From Kitasatospora phosalacinea (GTDB taxonomy: Bacteria > Actinomycetota > Actinomycetes > Streptomycetales > Streptomycetaceae), in the NCBI RefSeq assembly GCF_000717185.1, contig NZ_JNYE01000109.1, positions 1 through 33,736 of the forward strand: DNA of 33,736 bases, given 5' to 3'. A model generated the notes under the pieces. It had not been told where the DNA came from. It searched no databases and saw only the letters and a program-made list of their open reading frames with translations. Shown in pieces: positions 1 to 8,121 of the stretch (position 1 is its first letter; each line of letters starts with the position of its first letter). The position numbers and the translations under genes were made by a program.

Positions 1-35
1 CCGCTGAGCCCTGCGGCGGCTTGCGGGGCGGCGGC

Positions 36-59
36 GGGAGGGAGGGAGGGAGGGAGGGA
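36..59 (+). repeat. (GGGA)6 tract, potential G-quadruplex
   Basis: Six consecutive GGGA units on the + strand give six G3 runs separated by single A bases. This is the classical composition for an intramolecular G-quadruplex. Whether it folds or acts is unknown. Confidence 0.7.
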
Positions 60-112
60 CGGGTCGGCGGGGGAAGCAGGCGGCGGTGGACCGCGGATCG
101 ACAGGCCGCGGT

Positions 113-266
113 AGGCGGGCCGCGGGCAGTGGGTGGTGGGTGGTGGGAGAGGTGGGCCGGCCGCGGCGGGCGACGGAGGGAGGAGCGGGCCCGGCGGGCG
201 GGAAGTAGGCAGGTCGCAGGCCACGAATCGGCGGGTGGGAGCAGGCGGGCCGCGGGCGGTGGGCGG
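113..266 (+). repeat. 24-bp imperfect direct repeat pair
   Basis: The 24 bases at 113-136 and 243-266 match except at two positions. Both contain GGCGGGCCGCGGGC. They lie in non-coding G-rich DNA and look like a local duplication. Confidence 0.6.
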
Positions 267-409
267 GCTGGCAGAGGGCCGCAGGCCACGGGCCGGCGGG
301 GCGCGTGGCGGGTGGGTGATCCGGATCGGGTTCCGCTCCGAAGGGATCGGGGAATTGTCCGGCGCCCGTCAGGTCGGGGGTGGGACGATCACGGTCAGGA
401 GGGTAACGG

Positions 410-802
410 GTGGAGGCGGTCGAGATCGGGGCGGGACGGGTGTGGGGGCCGTGGCCGGAGTTGCTGGCCGACCGGCGGCCCGTCCTCGTGGTGCCGCTGG
501 CTCCCGAGCGGCTGGCGTCCGCCGCGGACGGGTGGGGTGGCGCCGGGGAGCCGCCGCGGCTGCAGGAGGGCTGGTCCGCCGCCTTCGACGGTGCCCGGCT
601 GGTCGTCACCCGGCCCGACGGCACCGCCTGGTACGACGGCCCGCTCGCCGCGGCCCGCGACTGGGCCCGGGCCGTGCGGGCCCACCGCACCCTGCTGATC
701 GTCACCGGCCCCTTCACCGCCCCGTTCGACCTGCACCCGGCCGCGGCGGCGGGTCGACTGTCCGTGCTGACGGTTCCGGCCCGCCTGGTCGACGCGCACT
801 GA
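410..802 (+). CDS. hypothetical protein, 130 aa
   Basis: I do not recognise this family. The GTG start at 410 is chosen because AGGAGG at 397-402 sits 7 bases upstream, the best ribosome binding site in this area, and because codon usage becomes normal for the genome from there. The product is a soluble-looking protein of 130 residues with a Trp-rich N-terminal third (VWGPWPELLADRRP), a stretch reading DGARLVVTRPDGTAWYDGPL near residues 60-80, and no signal peptide or membrane segment. Nothing in the neighbours (a gene-free edge on the left, a pectate lyase 566 bases to the right) suggests a role. Confidence 0.65.
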   Translation: MEAVEIGAGRVWGPWPELLADRRPVLVVPLAPERLASAADGWGGAGEPPRLQEGWSAAFDGARLVVTRPDGTAWYDGPLAAARDWARAVRAHRTLLIVTGPFTAPFDLHPAAAAGRLSVLTVPARLVDAH

Positions 803-1368
803 GGGCCGGGGCGCCGGGCCGGGGTGCGTCCCGGGCGGTAGACGCCGCCGGGGTGGGCGCTCCGGTCGGCGTCGACGAGCCGGCCGAGGGCGGGCAGGGC
901 GGGCCTCTCGCCGTCCGCGCCGCGTAACTTCCAGGACTCACCGGCCTGCGGGGCACGCTCTTATGGCGTTCACGTATTTGAACATCACCTACAGTCCTGA
1001 ATGCTCTCGGCCGTCCCGTGCGGCGATAGCTCTGCCAATGGGCCATCAGGCAGAAGATTTTGCGGACGAATGACAGATAGGGCGAAGAGAATTCGTCGGC
1101 GTGATGGTCCGCCCGACCGGCGACATCGGCCCTGGTTCACACATCTGAATCAGGGCGGCGACAAGAGCCTTGTTGGTCCGTCAGATCCCGTCCTATCCTC
1201 GCCGACAGAAATCGCTTCCCCGCCCGGGGCCTCGAGGCCACGGCTTCCGCATGCGCGGATGCCGCAGACTGCCGCCCCGTCGCCGGACGAACGTGTGCGT
1301 CGCACCGAAACCCAGTCCACCCGCACGGCCTCGACAGCCGGCGCTCGAAGACGAATCGGGAGATCGAC
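803..1368. other. intergenic region upstream of pectate lyase
   Basis: This is 566 bases without a convincing gene. The part from about 950 to 1200 is clearly less GC-rich than its surroundings, as expected of a promoter and control region for the secreted lyase that starts at 1369. An imperfect inverted repeat lies at 1130-1155. No clear -10/-35 pair can be assigned. Confidence 0.55.
1130..1155. promoter_or_regulatory. inverted repeat upstream of pectate lyase
   Basis: CCCTGGTTCA and TGAATCAGGG form 10-bp arms with one mismatch around a 6-base centre. The shape and its place about 215 bases before the pectate lyase start fit an operator for a dimeric regulator, though a weak terminator or RNA hairpin is possible. 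The regulator is unknown. Confidence 0.4.
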
Positions 1369-2925
1369 ATGAAACGATCAGTTGCCCTGCGGCTCTACGC
1401 GGCACTCGCGACGACGGCCCTGGCGGCCGCCGCCGGGGCGGTCGTGACGATGCCCTCGGCATCGGCGGCGGTGACCGGCAGCGCCACCGGTTTCGCGTCC
1501 CAGAACGGCGGGACCACCGGCGGTGCGGGCGGGCAGACCGTGCGCGCCACGACGGGGACCGCGATCCACCAGGCGCTGTGCAACCGGGCCAGTGCGAGCA
1601 CCCCGATCACCATCGAGGTCGAGGGCACCATCAACCACGGCAACACGGCCCAGGTGTCGGGGCCCAGTTGCAACACCGCGGCGGGTGTCATCGAGCTCAA
1701 GCAGATCAGCAACGTCACCGTCGTGGGGGTCGGCAGCGGTGCCGTCTTCGACCAACTGGGCATCCACGTACGCGAGTCCAGCAACATCATCATCCAGAAC
1801 GTGACCGTCAGGAACGTCAAGAAGTCGGGGTCGCCGACGTCCAACGGCGGTGACGCGATCGGCATGGAGAAGAACGTCCGCAACGTCTGGGTCGACCACG
1901 CCACCCTCGAGGCGTCGGGCGGGGAGGAGGAGGGGTTCGACGGCCTGTTCGACCTGAAGGACAACACCCAGTACGTGACGCTGTCCTACAGCACGCTGCG
2001 CAACTCCGGCCGCGGCGGCCTGATCGGCTCCAGCGACACCGAGCTCTCGAACGGCTACGTGACCTTCCACCACAACCTGTACGAGAACATCGACTCCCGC
2101 GCGCCGCTGCTGCGCGGCGGGACCGCCCACATCTACAACAACTACTACGTGAAGCTCAACAAGTCCGGGATCAACTCGCGCGCCGGGGCCCGCGCCAAGG
2201 TGGACAACAACTACTTCAAGGACTCCCAGGACGTGCTGGGCACCTTCTACACCACCGCGGCCGGCTACTGGCAGGTCGCGGGCAACGTCTTCGACAACGT
2301 GACGTGGTCCAGCCCCTCCGCCGACACCAACCCGGCCGGGCCCGACGTGAAGTCCACCACCACGGTCGCCGTCCCCTACTCCTACGCCCTCGACCCGGCC
2401 GGCTGCGTGCCGGACATCGTGACCCGGACGGCTGGTGCCAACAAGGGCCTGCAGGTGTCGAACGGCACCTGCACGCCGCAGACGCCGTCGTCGTCCCCCA
2501 CCGCTCCCACGCCCACTCCCAGCTCCAGCACTCCCACGTCCACCCCGACCCAGCCCAGCGGCACCAACCTCAGCATCGGCGCCGGGGCCGACGGATCCAG
2601 CAAGGCCACCGGGACGAGCTACGGCAGCGTGGTGGACGGCAACCTGGCCACCTACTGGTCGCCGACCGGCTCCACCGGCTCCATCTCGGTCAAGTGGTCC
2701 ACCCCCACCACCGTGGCCGCCCTCGCCATCCGGGAGGCGGCGGGCTCCGCGGGCACCATCGGATCCTGGCGGGTCCTCAACGCCGACACCGGTGCCGTCC
2801 TCGCCTCGGGCACCGGTGCGGGCACCATCGCGGTTCCCAGCACCTCGCTGAAGAAGATCACCTTCGAGATCACCGGCTCGACCGGAACTCCGAAGGTCGC
2901 CGAGTTCGAGACCTACGCGGGCTAG
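1369..2925 (+). CDS. secreted pectate lyase (PL1) with C-terminal discoidin-like module
   Basis: This is an extracellular lyase predicted to cleave alpha-1,4-polygalacturonate by beta-elimination. Residues 1 to about 34 form a Sec signal peptide (MKR, Ala-rich hydrophobic core, SASAA cleavage region). Residues about 35-368 are a right-handed beta-helix of the pectate lyase 1 family: the WVDH motif near residue 170 and the SRAPLLRGG stretch near residue 240 hold the Ca-binding and catalytic Arg region. A Ser/Thr/Pro linker (about 370-396) leads to about 120 residues resembling an F5/8-type carbohydrate-binding module, with the D-G-N-L-A-T-Y-W-S pattern. The start has GGGAG six bases upstream. 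The gene is monocistronic, followed by a strong hairpin. The family call is firm; the exact pectin substrate is not. Confidence 0.93.
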   Translation: MKRSVALRLYAALATTALAAAAGAVVTMPSASAAVTGSATGFASQNGGTTGGAGGQTVRATTGTAIHQALCNRASASTPITIEVEGTINHGNTAQVSGPSCNTAAGVIELKQISNVTVVGVGSGAVFDQLGIHVRESSNIIIQNVTVRNVKKSGSPTSNGGDAIGMEKNVRNVWVDHATLEASGGEEEGFDGLFDLKDNTQYVTLSYSTLRNSGRGGLIGSSDTELSNGYVTFHHNLYENIDSRAPLLRGGTAHIYNNYYVKLNKSGINSRAGARAKVDNNYFKDSQDVLGTFYTTAAGYWQVAGNVFDNVTWSSPSADTNPAGPDVKSTTTVAVPYSYALDPAGCVPDIVTRTAGANKGLQVSNGTCTPQTPSSSPTAPTPTPSSSTPTSTPTQPSGTNLSIGAGADGSSKATGTSYGSVVDGNLATYWSPTGSTGSISVKWSTPTTVAALAIREAAGSAGTIGSWRVLNADTGAVLASGTGAGTIAVPSTSLKKITFEITGSTGTPKVAEFETYAG

Positions 2926-2943
2926 CGACACGGACCACCCCGC

Positions 2944-2974
2944 GGGCTCGGCCTGGATCCCACAGGCCGAGCCC
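2944..2974. terminator. 12-bp-stem terminator hairpin
   Basis: GGGCTCGGCCTG at 2944-2955 and its exact reverse complement at 2963-2974 enclose a 7-base loop, 18 bases after the pectate lyase stop. There is only a short TT after the stem, typical of actinomycete terminators. It could also stop the converging LysR gene. Confidence 0.85.
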
Positions 2975-3063
2975 TTCGCGGCATCAGGCCGGCTGGTTCC
3001 CGTGGTTGCGGCCGTTCTTGACGAGGAGGCGGAGGCCCTCCCGGGCCCTCCGGGGACGTTCGG

Positions 3064-3999
3064 TCAGTGCGGCCCGGTGCGGTCGCCGCCCCGGTGGGCG
3101 GGGACGGCGGCGGTAGAGGTGGCCGTGGAGGTAGAGGTGGCGGTGGTGCAGGCGGCGCGGACGAAGGCGGCGACGGCCGGGGAGCGGGCGTCCTGGGGCC
3201 AGGCGACGGCGAGGGTGGAGTCGGGGAGGCCGCGGACGGGGCGGTAGGCGATGCCGGGGCGCGGGTGGCGGCGGGCCAGTGAGGCGGGGGCGAAGAAGAC
3301 GATGCTGCCGGTCTCGACCAGGCTGAGGATCTCCGACAGGTTCGAGGCGCGGCGCGCGGCGGTGGGGCGGGGGCCGCCGGGGCGGGCGGGGCGGAGGCCG
3401 TCGGCCGGGGCGCCGTCGGGGAGTTCGCGGCCGGCCAGGTCGTCCGGGTGGAGCGCGCTGCGGGCGGCCAGCGGGTCGGTGGCGGCGAGGGCGACCAGGG
3501 TGGGTTCGGTCAGCAGCGGTTCGCTGTCCAGTCCGCGGTCGTCGCACGGGAGTTGGAGGAGCGCGACGTCGGCGCGGCCGTCGCGCAGGGCCCGCGGCTG
3601 TTCGCCGTACCCGCCGAGGACGAGTTCGGGGGGCAGGGCGGCGGGGTCGGTGGCGTAGGCGTCCAGGATCCGGGGCAGCAGGCCGCCGTCGAGGTCGGCC
3701 TTGAGGGCGATCCGCAGGCGGGGCTCGGTGCGGCCGGCCTGGTGGGCCCGGTGGGCGGCGGCGGTGACGGCTTCCAGGGCGGTGCGGGCGTCGCGCAGCA
3801 GGACCTCTCCGGCGGGGGTGAGGGCGACCTGCCGGGTGGTGCGTTCGAACAGCGCGGTGTCGAGCTGCCGTTCGAGGGCGCGGATCGCGCGGGACAGCGG
3901 GGGCTGGGCCATGTCGAGCCGGGCGGCGGCGCGGCCGAAGTGCAGCTCCTCCGCGACCGCGACGAAGTAGCGCAGCTGCCGCACCTCCAGATCACTCAT
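3064..3999 (-). CDS. LysR-family transcriptional regulator
   Basis: This is a DNA-binding regulator of 311 aa. Residues about 4-62 form the LysR winged helix-turn-helix (LRYFVAVAEELHFGRAAARL, then PLSRAIRALERQL), followed by a periplasmic-binding-protein-like effector domain. The ATG at 3999 (MSDLEVRQLRYF) is preferred over a start 39 bases further upstream because it places the HTH at the normal position; its ribosome binding site is weak. The C-terminal tail after about residue 280 is low-complexity (repeated Thr/Ser/Ala). It lies divergent from the NmrA-type gene at 4123 with a 123-base gap, the common LysR arrangement, so it probably controls that gene and itself. The inducer is unknown. 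Confidence 0.9.
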   Translation of the reverse strand: MSDLEVRQLRYFVAVAEELHFGRAAARLDMAQPPLSRAIRALERQLDTALFERTTRQVALTPAGEVLLRDARTALEAVTAAAHRAHQAGRTEPRLRIALKADLDGGLLPRILDAYATDPAALPPELVLGGYGEQPRALRDGRADVALLQLPCDDRGLDSEPLLTEPTLVALAATDPLAARSALHPDDLAGRELPDGAPADGLRPARPGGPRPTAARRASNLSEILSLVETGSIVFFAPASLARRHPRPGIAYRPVRGLPDSTLAVAWPQDARSPAVAAFVRAACTTATSTSTATSTAAVPAHRGGDRTGPH

Positions 4000-4122
4000 A
4001 CCGCCAGGGTACCAATGCCGACCGGACCGGTCCTTCACGCCCCCGCGCGGGGCCGGTTGACTCGGGGACGGCAGCGCCCGCGGGGCCTGCTCCCCCGTTC
4101 ACCGGCCTCACGGAGGCACATC
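4000..4122. promoter_or_regulatory. divergent LysR/NmrA control region
   Basis: This 123-base gap between divergent start codons must hold both promoters and the LysR binding site. I see no clean T-N11-A palindrome that I would assign with confidence. Confidence 0.4.
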
Positions 4123-5004
4123 ATGATCGTCGTCACCACACCGACCGGCGACATCGGGCGGCAGCTCGTGGACCGGCTGCTGGACGCCGGGGAGGCGGTG
4201 CGGGTGGTCGTCCGCGACCCCGCCCGGCTGCCGGCGCGGGTGCGGGAGCGGGTCGAGGTGGTGCCGGGCTCGCACGGCGACCCGGACACCGTCGCGCGGG
4301 CGCTGGCGGGCGCCGACCGGCTGTTCTGGCTGGTGCCGCCGGCCGGGTTCCACGACGCCGGGCCCGCCGGGCGGTACTACCTGGAGTTCACCCGCGCCGC
4401 CTGCGGGGAGGCCGCCCGCCGGGGCGTGCGGATGGTGGGCGTCACCTCGCTGGGCCACGGCTACCGGGGCCCGGCCGGGCTGCTGTCGGCCGCGCTGGCG
4501 ATGGACGAGCTGATCGGCGCCAGCGGCGTGGCCCACCGCGCGCTGGCCCTGCCGTTCTTCATGGAGAACCTGCTCCGCCAGGCCCGCACGATCGGCGAGC
4601 AGGGGGTGCTCGCCCTGCCGAACGCCGCGGACCGGCCGCTGCCGACCGTGGCCACGGGGGACGTCGCGGCCGCGGCGGCGGCGCTCCTGCTCGACGCCTC
4701 CTGGGACGGGCGGGCCCGCGTCCCGCTGGCCGCGCCGGAGGACCTGACCCCGGTGGGCATGGCCGAGGCCGTCTCCGCGGCCCTGGGCCGTCCCGTCCGC
4801 TACCGGCAGGTGCCGCTGGCCGCGTTCCGGGCCGGGCTGCTGGAGCACGGGGCGAGCCCGGCACTGGCGCGGGACATGGCGGAGATGGTCGCGGCGCAGA
4901 ACGACGGGATCTACGACGCCGAGCCCCGCGAGCCGGGTTCGGCCGGTGCCACCGGGTTCGGGCAGTGGTGCCGGGAGGTCCTGGTGCCCGCCGTCCGGGC
5001 CTGA
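4123..5004 (+). CDS. NmrA-like NAD(P)-binding protein
   Basis: The product is a 293-residue atypical short-chain-dehydrogenase-fold protein. The N-terminus MIVVTTPTGDIGRQLVDRLL carries the NmrA/HSCARG-type dinucleotide loop (GxxGxxG variant, TGDIG), followed by RVVVRDP, the segment that typically selects NADP(H). No complete Tyr-x-x-x-Lys catalytic pair is evident, so it may be a redox-sensing or quinone-oxidoreductase-like protein rather than a classical dehydrogenase. The ATG at 4123 is fixed by GGAGG at 4112-4116; a far longer open frame upstream is antisense to the LysR gene and is rejected. Divergence from LysR suggests joint control. Substrate unknown. Confidence 0.85.
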   Translation: MIVVTTPTGDIGRQLVDRLLDAGEAVRVVVRDPARLPARVRERVEVVPGSHGDPDTVARALAGADRLFWLVPPAGFHDAGPAGRYYLEFTRAACGEAARRGVRMVGVTSLGHGYRGPAGLLSAALAMDELIGASGVAHRALALPFFMENLLRQARTIGEQGVLALPNAADRPLPTVATGDVAAAAAALLLDASWDGRARVPLAAPEDLTPVGMAEAVSAALGRPVRYRQVPLAAFRAGLLEHGASPALARDMAEMVAAQNDGIYDAEPREPGSAGATGFGQWCREVLVPAVRA

Positions 5005-5014
5005 CGGGCCGTCA

Positions 5015-5032
5015 CCCGGCTCCGGTGCCGGG
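5015..5032 (+). terminator. putative hairpin after NmrA-like gene
   Basis: CCCGGC and GCCGGG enclose TCCGGT, ten bases after the stop at 5004. The stem is short but GC-only and could end transcription before the Spo0M gene. Confidence 0.4.
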
Positions 5033-5052
5033 GGTGGTGGAAGCGGGCCCGC

Positions 5053-5082
5053 GCCGCTGCGGGGCGGGCCGCTGCGGGGCGG
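5053..5082 (+). repeat. exact 15-bp tandem duplication
   Basis: GCCGCTGCGGGGCGG occurs twice back to back (5053-5067, 5068-5082) in the gap between the NmrA-like gene and the Spo0M gene. It is probably a slippage product; no function is suggested. Confidence 0.8.
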
Positions 5083-5162
5083 CCCGCCGGTCGGGGGCAA
5101 AGGGGAGGCAAAGTACGATCGGTGCGCTGGTGACCCTTTGACTCTGTGAGGATGTGCCCCCG

Positions 5163-5927
5163 ATGGTGTTCAAGCGGCTTCTCGGTGCCCTGGGTGTCGG
5201 CGGACCGACCGTCGACACGGTGCTGTCCACCCCGACCGTCTACCCCGGCGGCACCGTGCACGGCCAGGTCAACCTGGTCGGCGGCGACCGCGAGGCCACG
5301 ATCAACGGCATCACGCTCTGCCTGGCCGCCCGGGTCGAGGTCGAGTACGAGGACGGCGAGGGGCACACCACCAAGGAGTTCGCCCCGGTGCAGGTCTGCG
5401 GCCCGCTGCAGTTGGCCGCCGGGGAGCAGCGGGCCGTCCCGTTCGCCTTCCCGGTGCCGTGGGAGACGCCGCTGACCGCGATCGGCGGGCACCACCTGTC
5501 GGGCATGGTGCTGGGCGTCCGCACCGACGTGGACATCGCCGGGCAGTTGGACCGCGGGGACACCGACCCGCTCGCGGTGCAGCCGCTGCCGGTGCAGCAG
5601 CGGGTGCTGGAGGCGCTGTCGGCGCTCGGCTTCCACTTCCACCGGGCCGACCTGGAGGCCGGGCACATCCGCGGCACCGCCCAGACGCTGCCGTTCTACC
5701 AGGAGATCGAGTACAAGGCGGCGCCGCAGTTCGCCGGGCGCTGCAACGAGGTCGAGCTGTCCTTCGTCACCGGCCCTCACCAGGTCGAGGTGGTGCTGGA
5801 GTTCGACAAGCGCGGCATGTTCCACAGCGGCGACTCGGTGCGCACCTTCGTGCTGGACCACGGGGCCGGGCAGCACGACCTGACCGGCACGGTGGACGGC
5901 TGGGTCCGCGGCGCGCTGGGTCACTGA
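5163..5927 (+). CDS. Spo0M-type sporulation-control protein (arrestin-like)
   Basis: This 254-residue cytoplasmic protein belongs to the Spo0M family, whose members have an arrestin-like double beta-sandwich and influence developmental timing in Bacillus; a homologue is common in Streptomyces. Diagnostic stretches are VFKRLLGALGVGGPTVDTVL at the N-terminus, VYPGGTVHGQVNLVGG near residue 30, a conserved FPVPWETPLT near residue 100 and FDKRGMFHSGD near residue 220. The ATG at 5163 is chosen because GAGGA at 5148-5152 is 10 bases away; the in-frame GTG at 5154 would overlap that site. It is monocistronic and convergent with the ArsR-type gene, the two coding regions overlapping by 7 bases. Confidence 0.9.
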   Translation: MVFKRLLGALGVGGPTVDTVLSTPTVYPGGTVHGQVNLVGGDREATINGITLCLAARVEVEYEDGEGHTTKEFAPVQVCGPLQLAAGEQRAVPFAFPVPWETPLTAIGGHHLSGMVLGVRTDVDIAGQLDRGDTDPLAVQPLPVQQRVLEALSALGFHFHRADLEAGHIRGTAQTLPFYQEIEYKAAPQFAGRCNEVELSFVTGPHQVEVVLEFDKRGMFHSGDSVRTFVLDHGAGQHDLTGTVDGWVRGALGH

Positions 5928-7024
5928 CCGCGGGGCGGCCCTCCTCCTCGCCCCCGGTCGGAGTCAGCGGCCGGGGGCGGGGGCCTCTCCGTGAGGGGGC
6001 TCTCCGTGAGGGGCGTCGCCGTGGGGGGCCTCGCCGTGGGGGGCACCTCCGTGAGGAGCGTCTCCGCGACGGCGGTGCGGGCGTACAGGACGGTGCGGCC
6101 GGTGCGGTGGGCGGTGGCGAACCCGGCGGCGCGCAGGGCGGTGAGGTTCTGCGAGACGTGGGCCGGGGAGAGGCCGGTGCGCGCGGCGAGTTCGGTGGTG
6201 GTGGCGGGGGTGTCGAGCTCGGCGAGCAGCAGGGTGCGGGCGCGGCCCAGGACGGCGGCGAGGGCGTCGGCGGCAGGGGCGGTGCGGGGCTGCCAGAGGT
6301 CGCCGGTGCCGCGGGCGCGGTAGGCGAGCTGGGGCGGGTCGGGCGGGGCGATCCGGGTGGAGAGGCCGGAGCCCTTGAAGGCGCTGGGGACGAGGAGCAG
6401 CCCGCTACCGGTGGCGTGCCGGGCCAGGGTGCGGGCGCGACGCTCCAGGTGCAGCCCGGCGTCGCCCCAACTGACCTGGGGGTGCAGGGAGTTGAGGAGG
6501 TGCCCGGTGCCGTGGCGGGCGGCCTGCCCGGCGCGGTGGAAGACGTCGGCGTCCAGCAGGGCGCGGATCCGCGGCCAGTACGGGGCCAGGACCGTCTCCC
6601 AGTAGGCCGCGATCTCCCGGACGAGCCGGGGCAGTTGGGCGGGCGGGTCGGCGTGCAGGGCGCGGGTGCGGGGGCCGGTGCGGCCCTGGTGGTGGCGGAG
6701 GTGGTCGAGGTCGGCGCGGATCCGTTCGGCGGGGGTGGCGGCGAGCGCCGCGAGTTCCTCGTCCAGGGTCGGGGCGGGGGTGGCGGGCGCGGGGTTGAGG
6801 AAGTCCGGGACGTACCCGGCGCCGGGCGGGAGCAGTTCGGCCAGCAAGCGCCGGTCGAGCCCGGCGGCGGCCGTCCGGGGGCGCACCTGGTCGAGCCAGC
6901 GGCGGTGGACGGGGTCGGCGGCGCCGGAGGCCAGCAGGCGGTAGCTGGTGGTGAGCTGCCACAGCGGGGAGACGGCGAACCGCACCCGGGCCACGTCGTG
7001 GGCGGGGAGGGCCAGTTCGGCCAA
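5921..7024 (-). CDS. ArsR/SmtB-type helix-turn-helix regulator, 367 aa
   Basis: The first about 245 residues form a helical region of the kind found in long actinobacterial ArsR-like proteins. A winged helix-turn-helix follows at about 260-330, with TTTELAARTGLSPAHVSQNLTALRAAGFA-type sequence split over the recognition helix and ending in TGRTVLYART. No metal-binding Cys cluster is seen, so a metal sensor role is unlikely. The last about 40 residues are Pro/Thr/Glu repeats encoded by near-identical units at about 5988-6055 and look disordered. The TTG start at 7024 has GGAGGAG 6 bases upstream. It is divergent from the aldo/keto reductase with an inverted repeat between them, so it probably represses that pair. 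Confidence 0.82.
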   Translation of the reverse strand: MAELALPAHDVARVRFAVSPLWQLTTSYRLLASGAADPVHRRWLDQVRPRTAAAGLDRRLLAELLPPGAGYVPDFLNPAPATPAPTLDEELAALAATPAERIRADLDHLRHHQGRTGPRTRALHADPPAQLPRLVREIAAYWETVLAPYWPRIRALLDADVFHRAGQAARHGTGHLLNSLHPQVSWGDAGLHLERRARTLARHATGSGLLLVPSAFKGSGLSTRIAPPDPPQLAYRARGTGDLWQPRTAPAADALAAVLGRARTLLLAELDTPATTTELAARTGLSPAHVSQNLTALRAAGFATAHRTGRTVLYARTAVAETLLTEVPPTARPPTATPLTESPLTERPPPPAADSDRGRGGGPPRGQ

Positions 7025-7053
7025 GGTCGCTCCTCCCCCGCTTCGGGCACCGT

Positions 7054-7075
7054 GGATTCGGGGATGTCCGAATCC
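7054..7075. promoter_or_regulatory. 8-6-8 perfect inverted repeat (likely operator)
   Basis: GGATTCGG at 7054-7061 and CCGAATCC at 7068-7075 are exact reverse complements with a 6-base centre. They lie in the 89-base gap between the divergent ArsR-type and aldo/keto reductase genes, the expected place for the ArsR-type protein to bind. Assignment to that protein is inference. Confidence 0.65.
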
Positions 7076-7113
7076 GTGGCGGTCACTGTAGTCGGCGGCC
7101 GATCATCTGCGGC

Positions 7114-8121
7114 ATGAACCTGCTCCCCGACGTGCCACCGTCCGCCACCACCCCGCCTGCCGCCACGGCCCCGTCCGCCGCCGCCACCCCGTCCGCCGCC
7201 ACGGCTCCGTCCGCCGCGGCGGCGGGCACCTGGACCCTGGGCGACCTGGAGGTCAACCGGGTCGGCTTCGGGGCGATGCGGCTGACCCAGACCGGTGCGG
7301 CCCTGGTGCCCGACGCGGTGCCGCGCGACCGCGGGCAGGCGGTCGGCGTGCTGCGCCGGGCCGTCGAGCTCGGGGTGAACCACATCGACACCGCCGCCTT
7401 CTACTTCTCGCCGTTGCGCTCGGCCAACGAGCTGATCAACCGTGCGCTCTCCCCCTACCCGGACGACCTGGTGATCGCCACCAAGGTCGGGCAGCCGCGG
7501 GACCCCTCGGGGGCGTGGCTGCCGCACGCCCGGCCGGAGCAGTTGCGCGGCCTGGTGGAGGAGAACCTGCGCCAGCTCGGCCGCGACCACCTGGACCTGG
7601 TGAACCTCCGGGTGGTCGGCGACGGCCCGGTCGCCGAACGCTTCGGCGCGCTGGCCGAGTTGCGGACGGCCGGGCTGGTCCGGCACCTCGGCCTGTCGAA
7701 CGTCCGGCCCCACCAGTTGGCCGAGGCGCGGGCCGTCGCGCCCGTGGTGTGCGTGCAGAACATGTACGGCCTCGGGGTCGCCCCGGAGCAGGACGCGTTC
7801 GTGGAGCTCTGCCGGGAGCAGGGCGTCGCCTTCGTCCCGTTCTACGCGATCGCCGCCGCGGGACGGCAGTACGGGGTGGCGGCGGGCGGGGCCTCGGGCG
7901 GGGTCTCGGGCGGGGAGGACCCGCTGCTGGTCGAGGTCGCCCGGGCGCACGGGGCCTCCCCCGCGCAGGTCCGGATCGCCTGGACGCTGCACCGCGGCCC
8001 GCACGTCCTGGCGATCCCCGGCACCGGCGACCCGGCGCACCTCGCCGCCAACGTCGCGGCCGGTGCGCTGCGGCTGTCCGCGGAGGAGCTCGCGCGGCTG
8101 GACGCGCTGCACCGGCGGTGA
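7114..8121 (+). CDS. aldo/keto reductase
   Basis: This is a 335-residue (beta/alpha)8 NAD(P)H-dependent oxidoreductase. After a low-complexity Ala/Pro/Ser/Thr leader (residues 6-36) the domain begins at WTLGDLEVNRVGFGAMRL. It carries the family Asp (HIDTA), Tyr (AFYFS) and Lys (IATKVG). At the position where the catalytic His usually follows the fourth strand (DLxxxH) it reads DLVNLR, so His appears to be replaced by Arg. The C-terminal AIPGTGDPAHLAANV segment is the cofactor phosphate-binding region. The ATG at 7114 follows the divergent operator; a start nearer the domain would remove the Pro/Ala leader. Substrate unknown. Its last 280 bases overlap the antisense tail of the polyprenyl synthase frame. 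Confidence 0.88.
   Translation: MNLLPDVPPSATTPPAATAPSAAATPSAATAPSAAAAGTWTLGDLEVNRVGFGAMRLTQTGAALVPDAVPRDRGQAVGVLRRAVELGVNHIDTAAFYFSPLRSANELINRALSPYPDDLVIATKVGQPRDPSGAWLPHARPEQLRGLVEENLRQLGRDHLDLVNLRVVGDGPVAERFGALAELRTAGLVRHLGLSNVRPHQLAEARAVAPVVCVQNMYGLGVAPEQDAFVELCREQGVAFVPFYAIAAAGRQYGVAAGGASGGVSGGEDPLLVEVARAHGASPAQVRIAWTLHRGPHVLAIPGTGDPAHLAANVAAGALRLSAEELARLDALHRR

Larger units (their letters stand above)
1..409. other. gene-free G-rich left edge
   Basis: No convincing gene is seen here. The long frames crossing this stretch are Gly/Arg-rich, lack ribosome binding sites and resemble no family; they are by-products of base composition. The + strand is extremely G-rich. It holds six GGGA units at 36-59 and an imperfect 24-bp direct repeat (113-136 and 243-266, two mismatches). 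The neighbour on the left is outside the window, so this could be its 3' flank or a promoter region for the gene starting at 410. Confidence 0.6.

Noticed and set aside
21..927. Long Arg/Gly-rich open frames at the left edge (21-698 and 133-927 on +, 395-799 on -)
   Set aside because: No ribosome binding sites, no family resemblance, composition typical of shadow frames in GC-rich DNA; the frame starting at 410 with AGGAGG is better supported.
5767..8112. Minus-strand open frame of about 780 codons across the ArsR-type and aldo/keto reductase genes
   Set aside because: Shadow frame; the ArsR-type protein in another minus frame and the reductase on the plus strand carry the recognisable domains.
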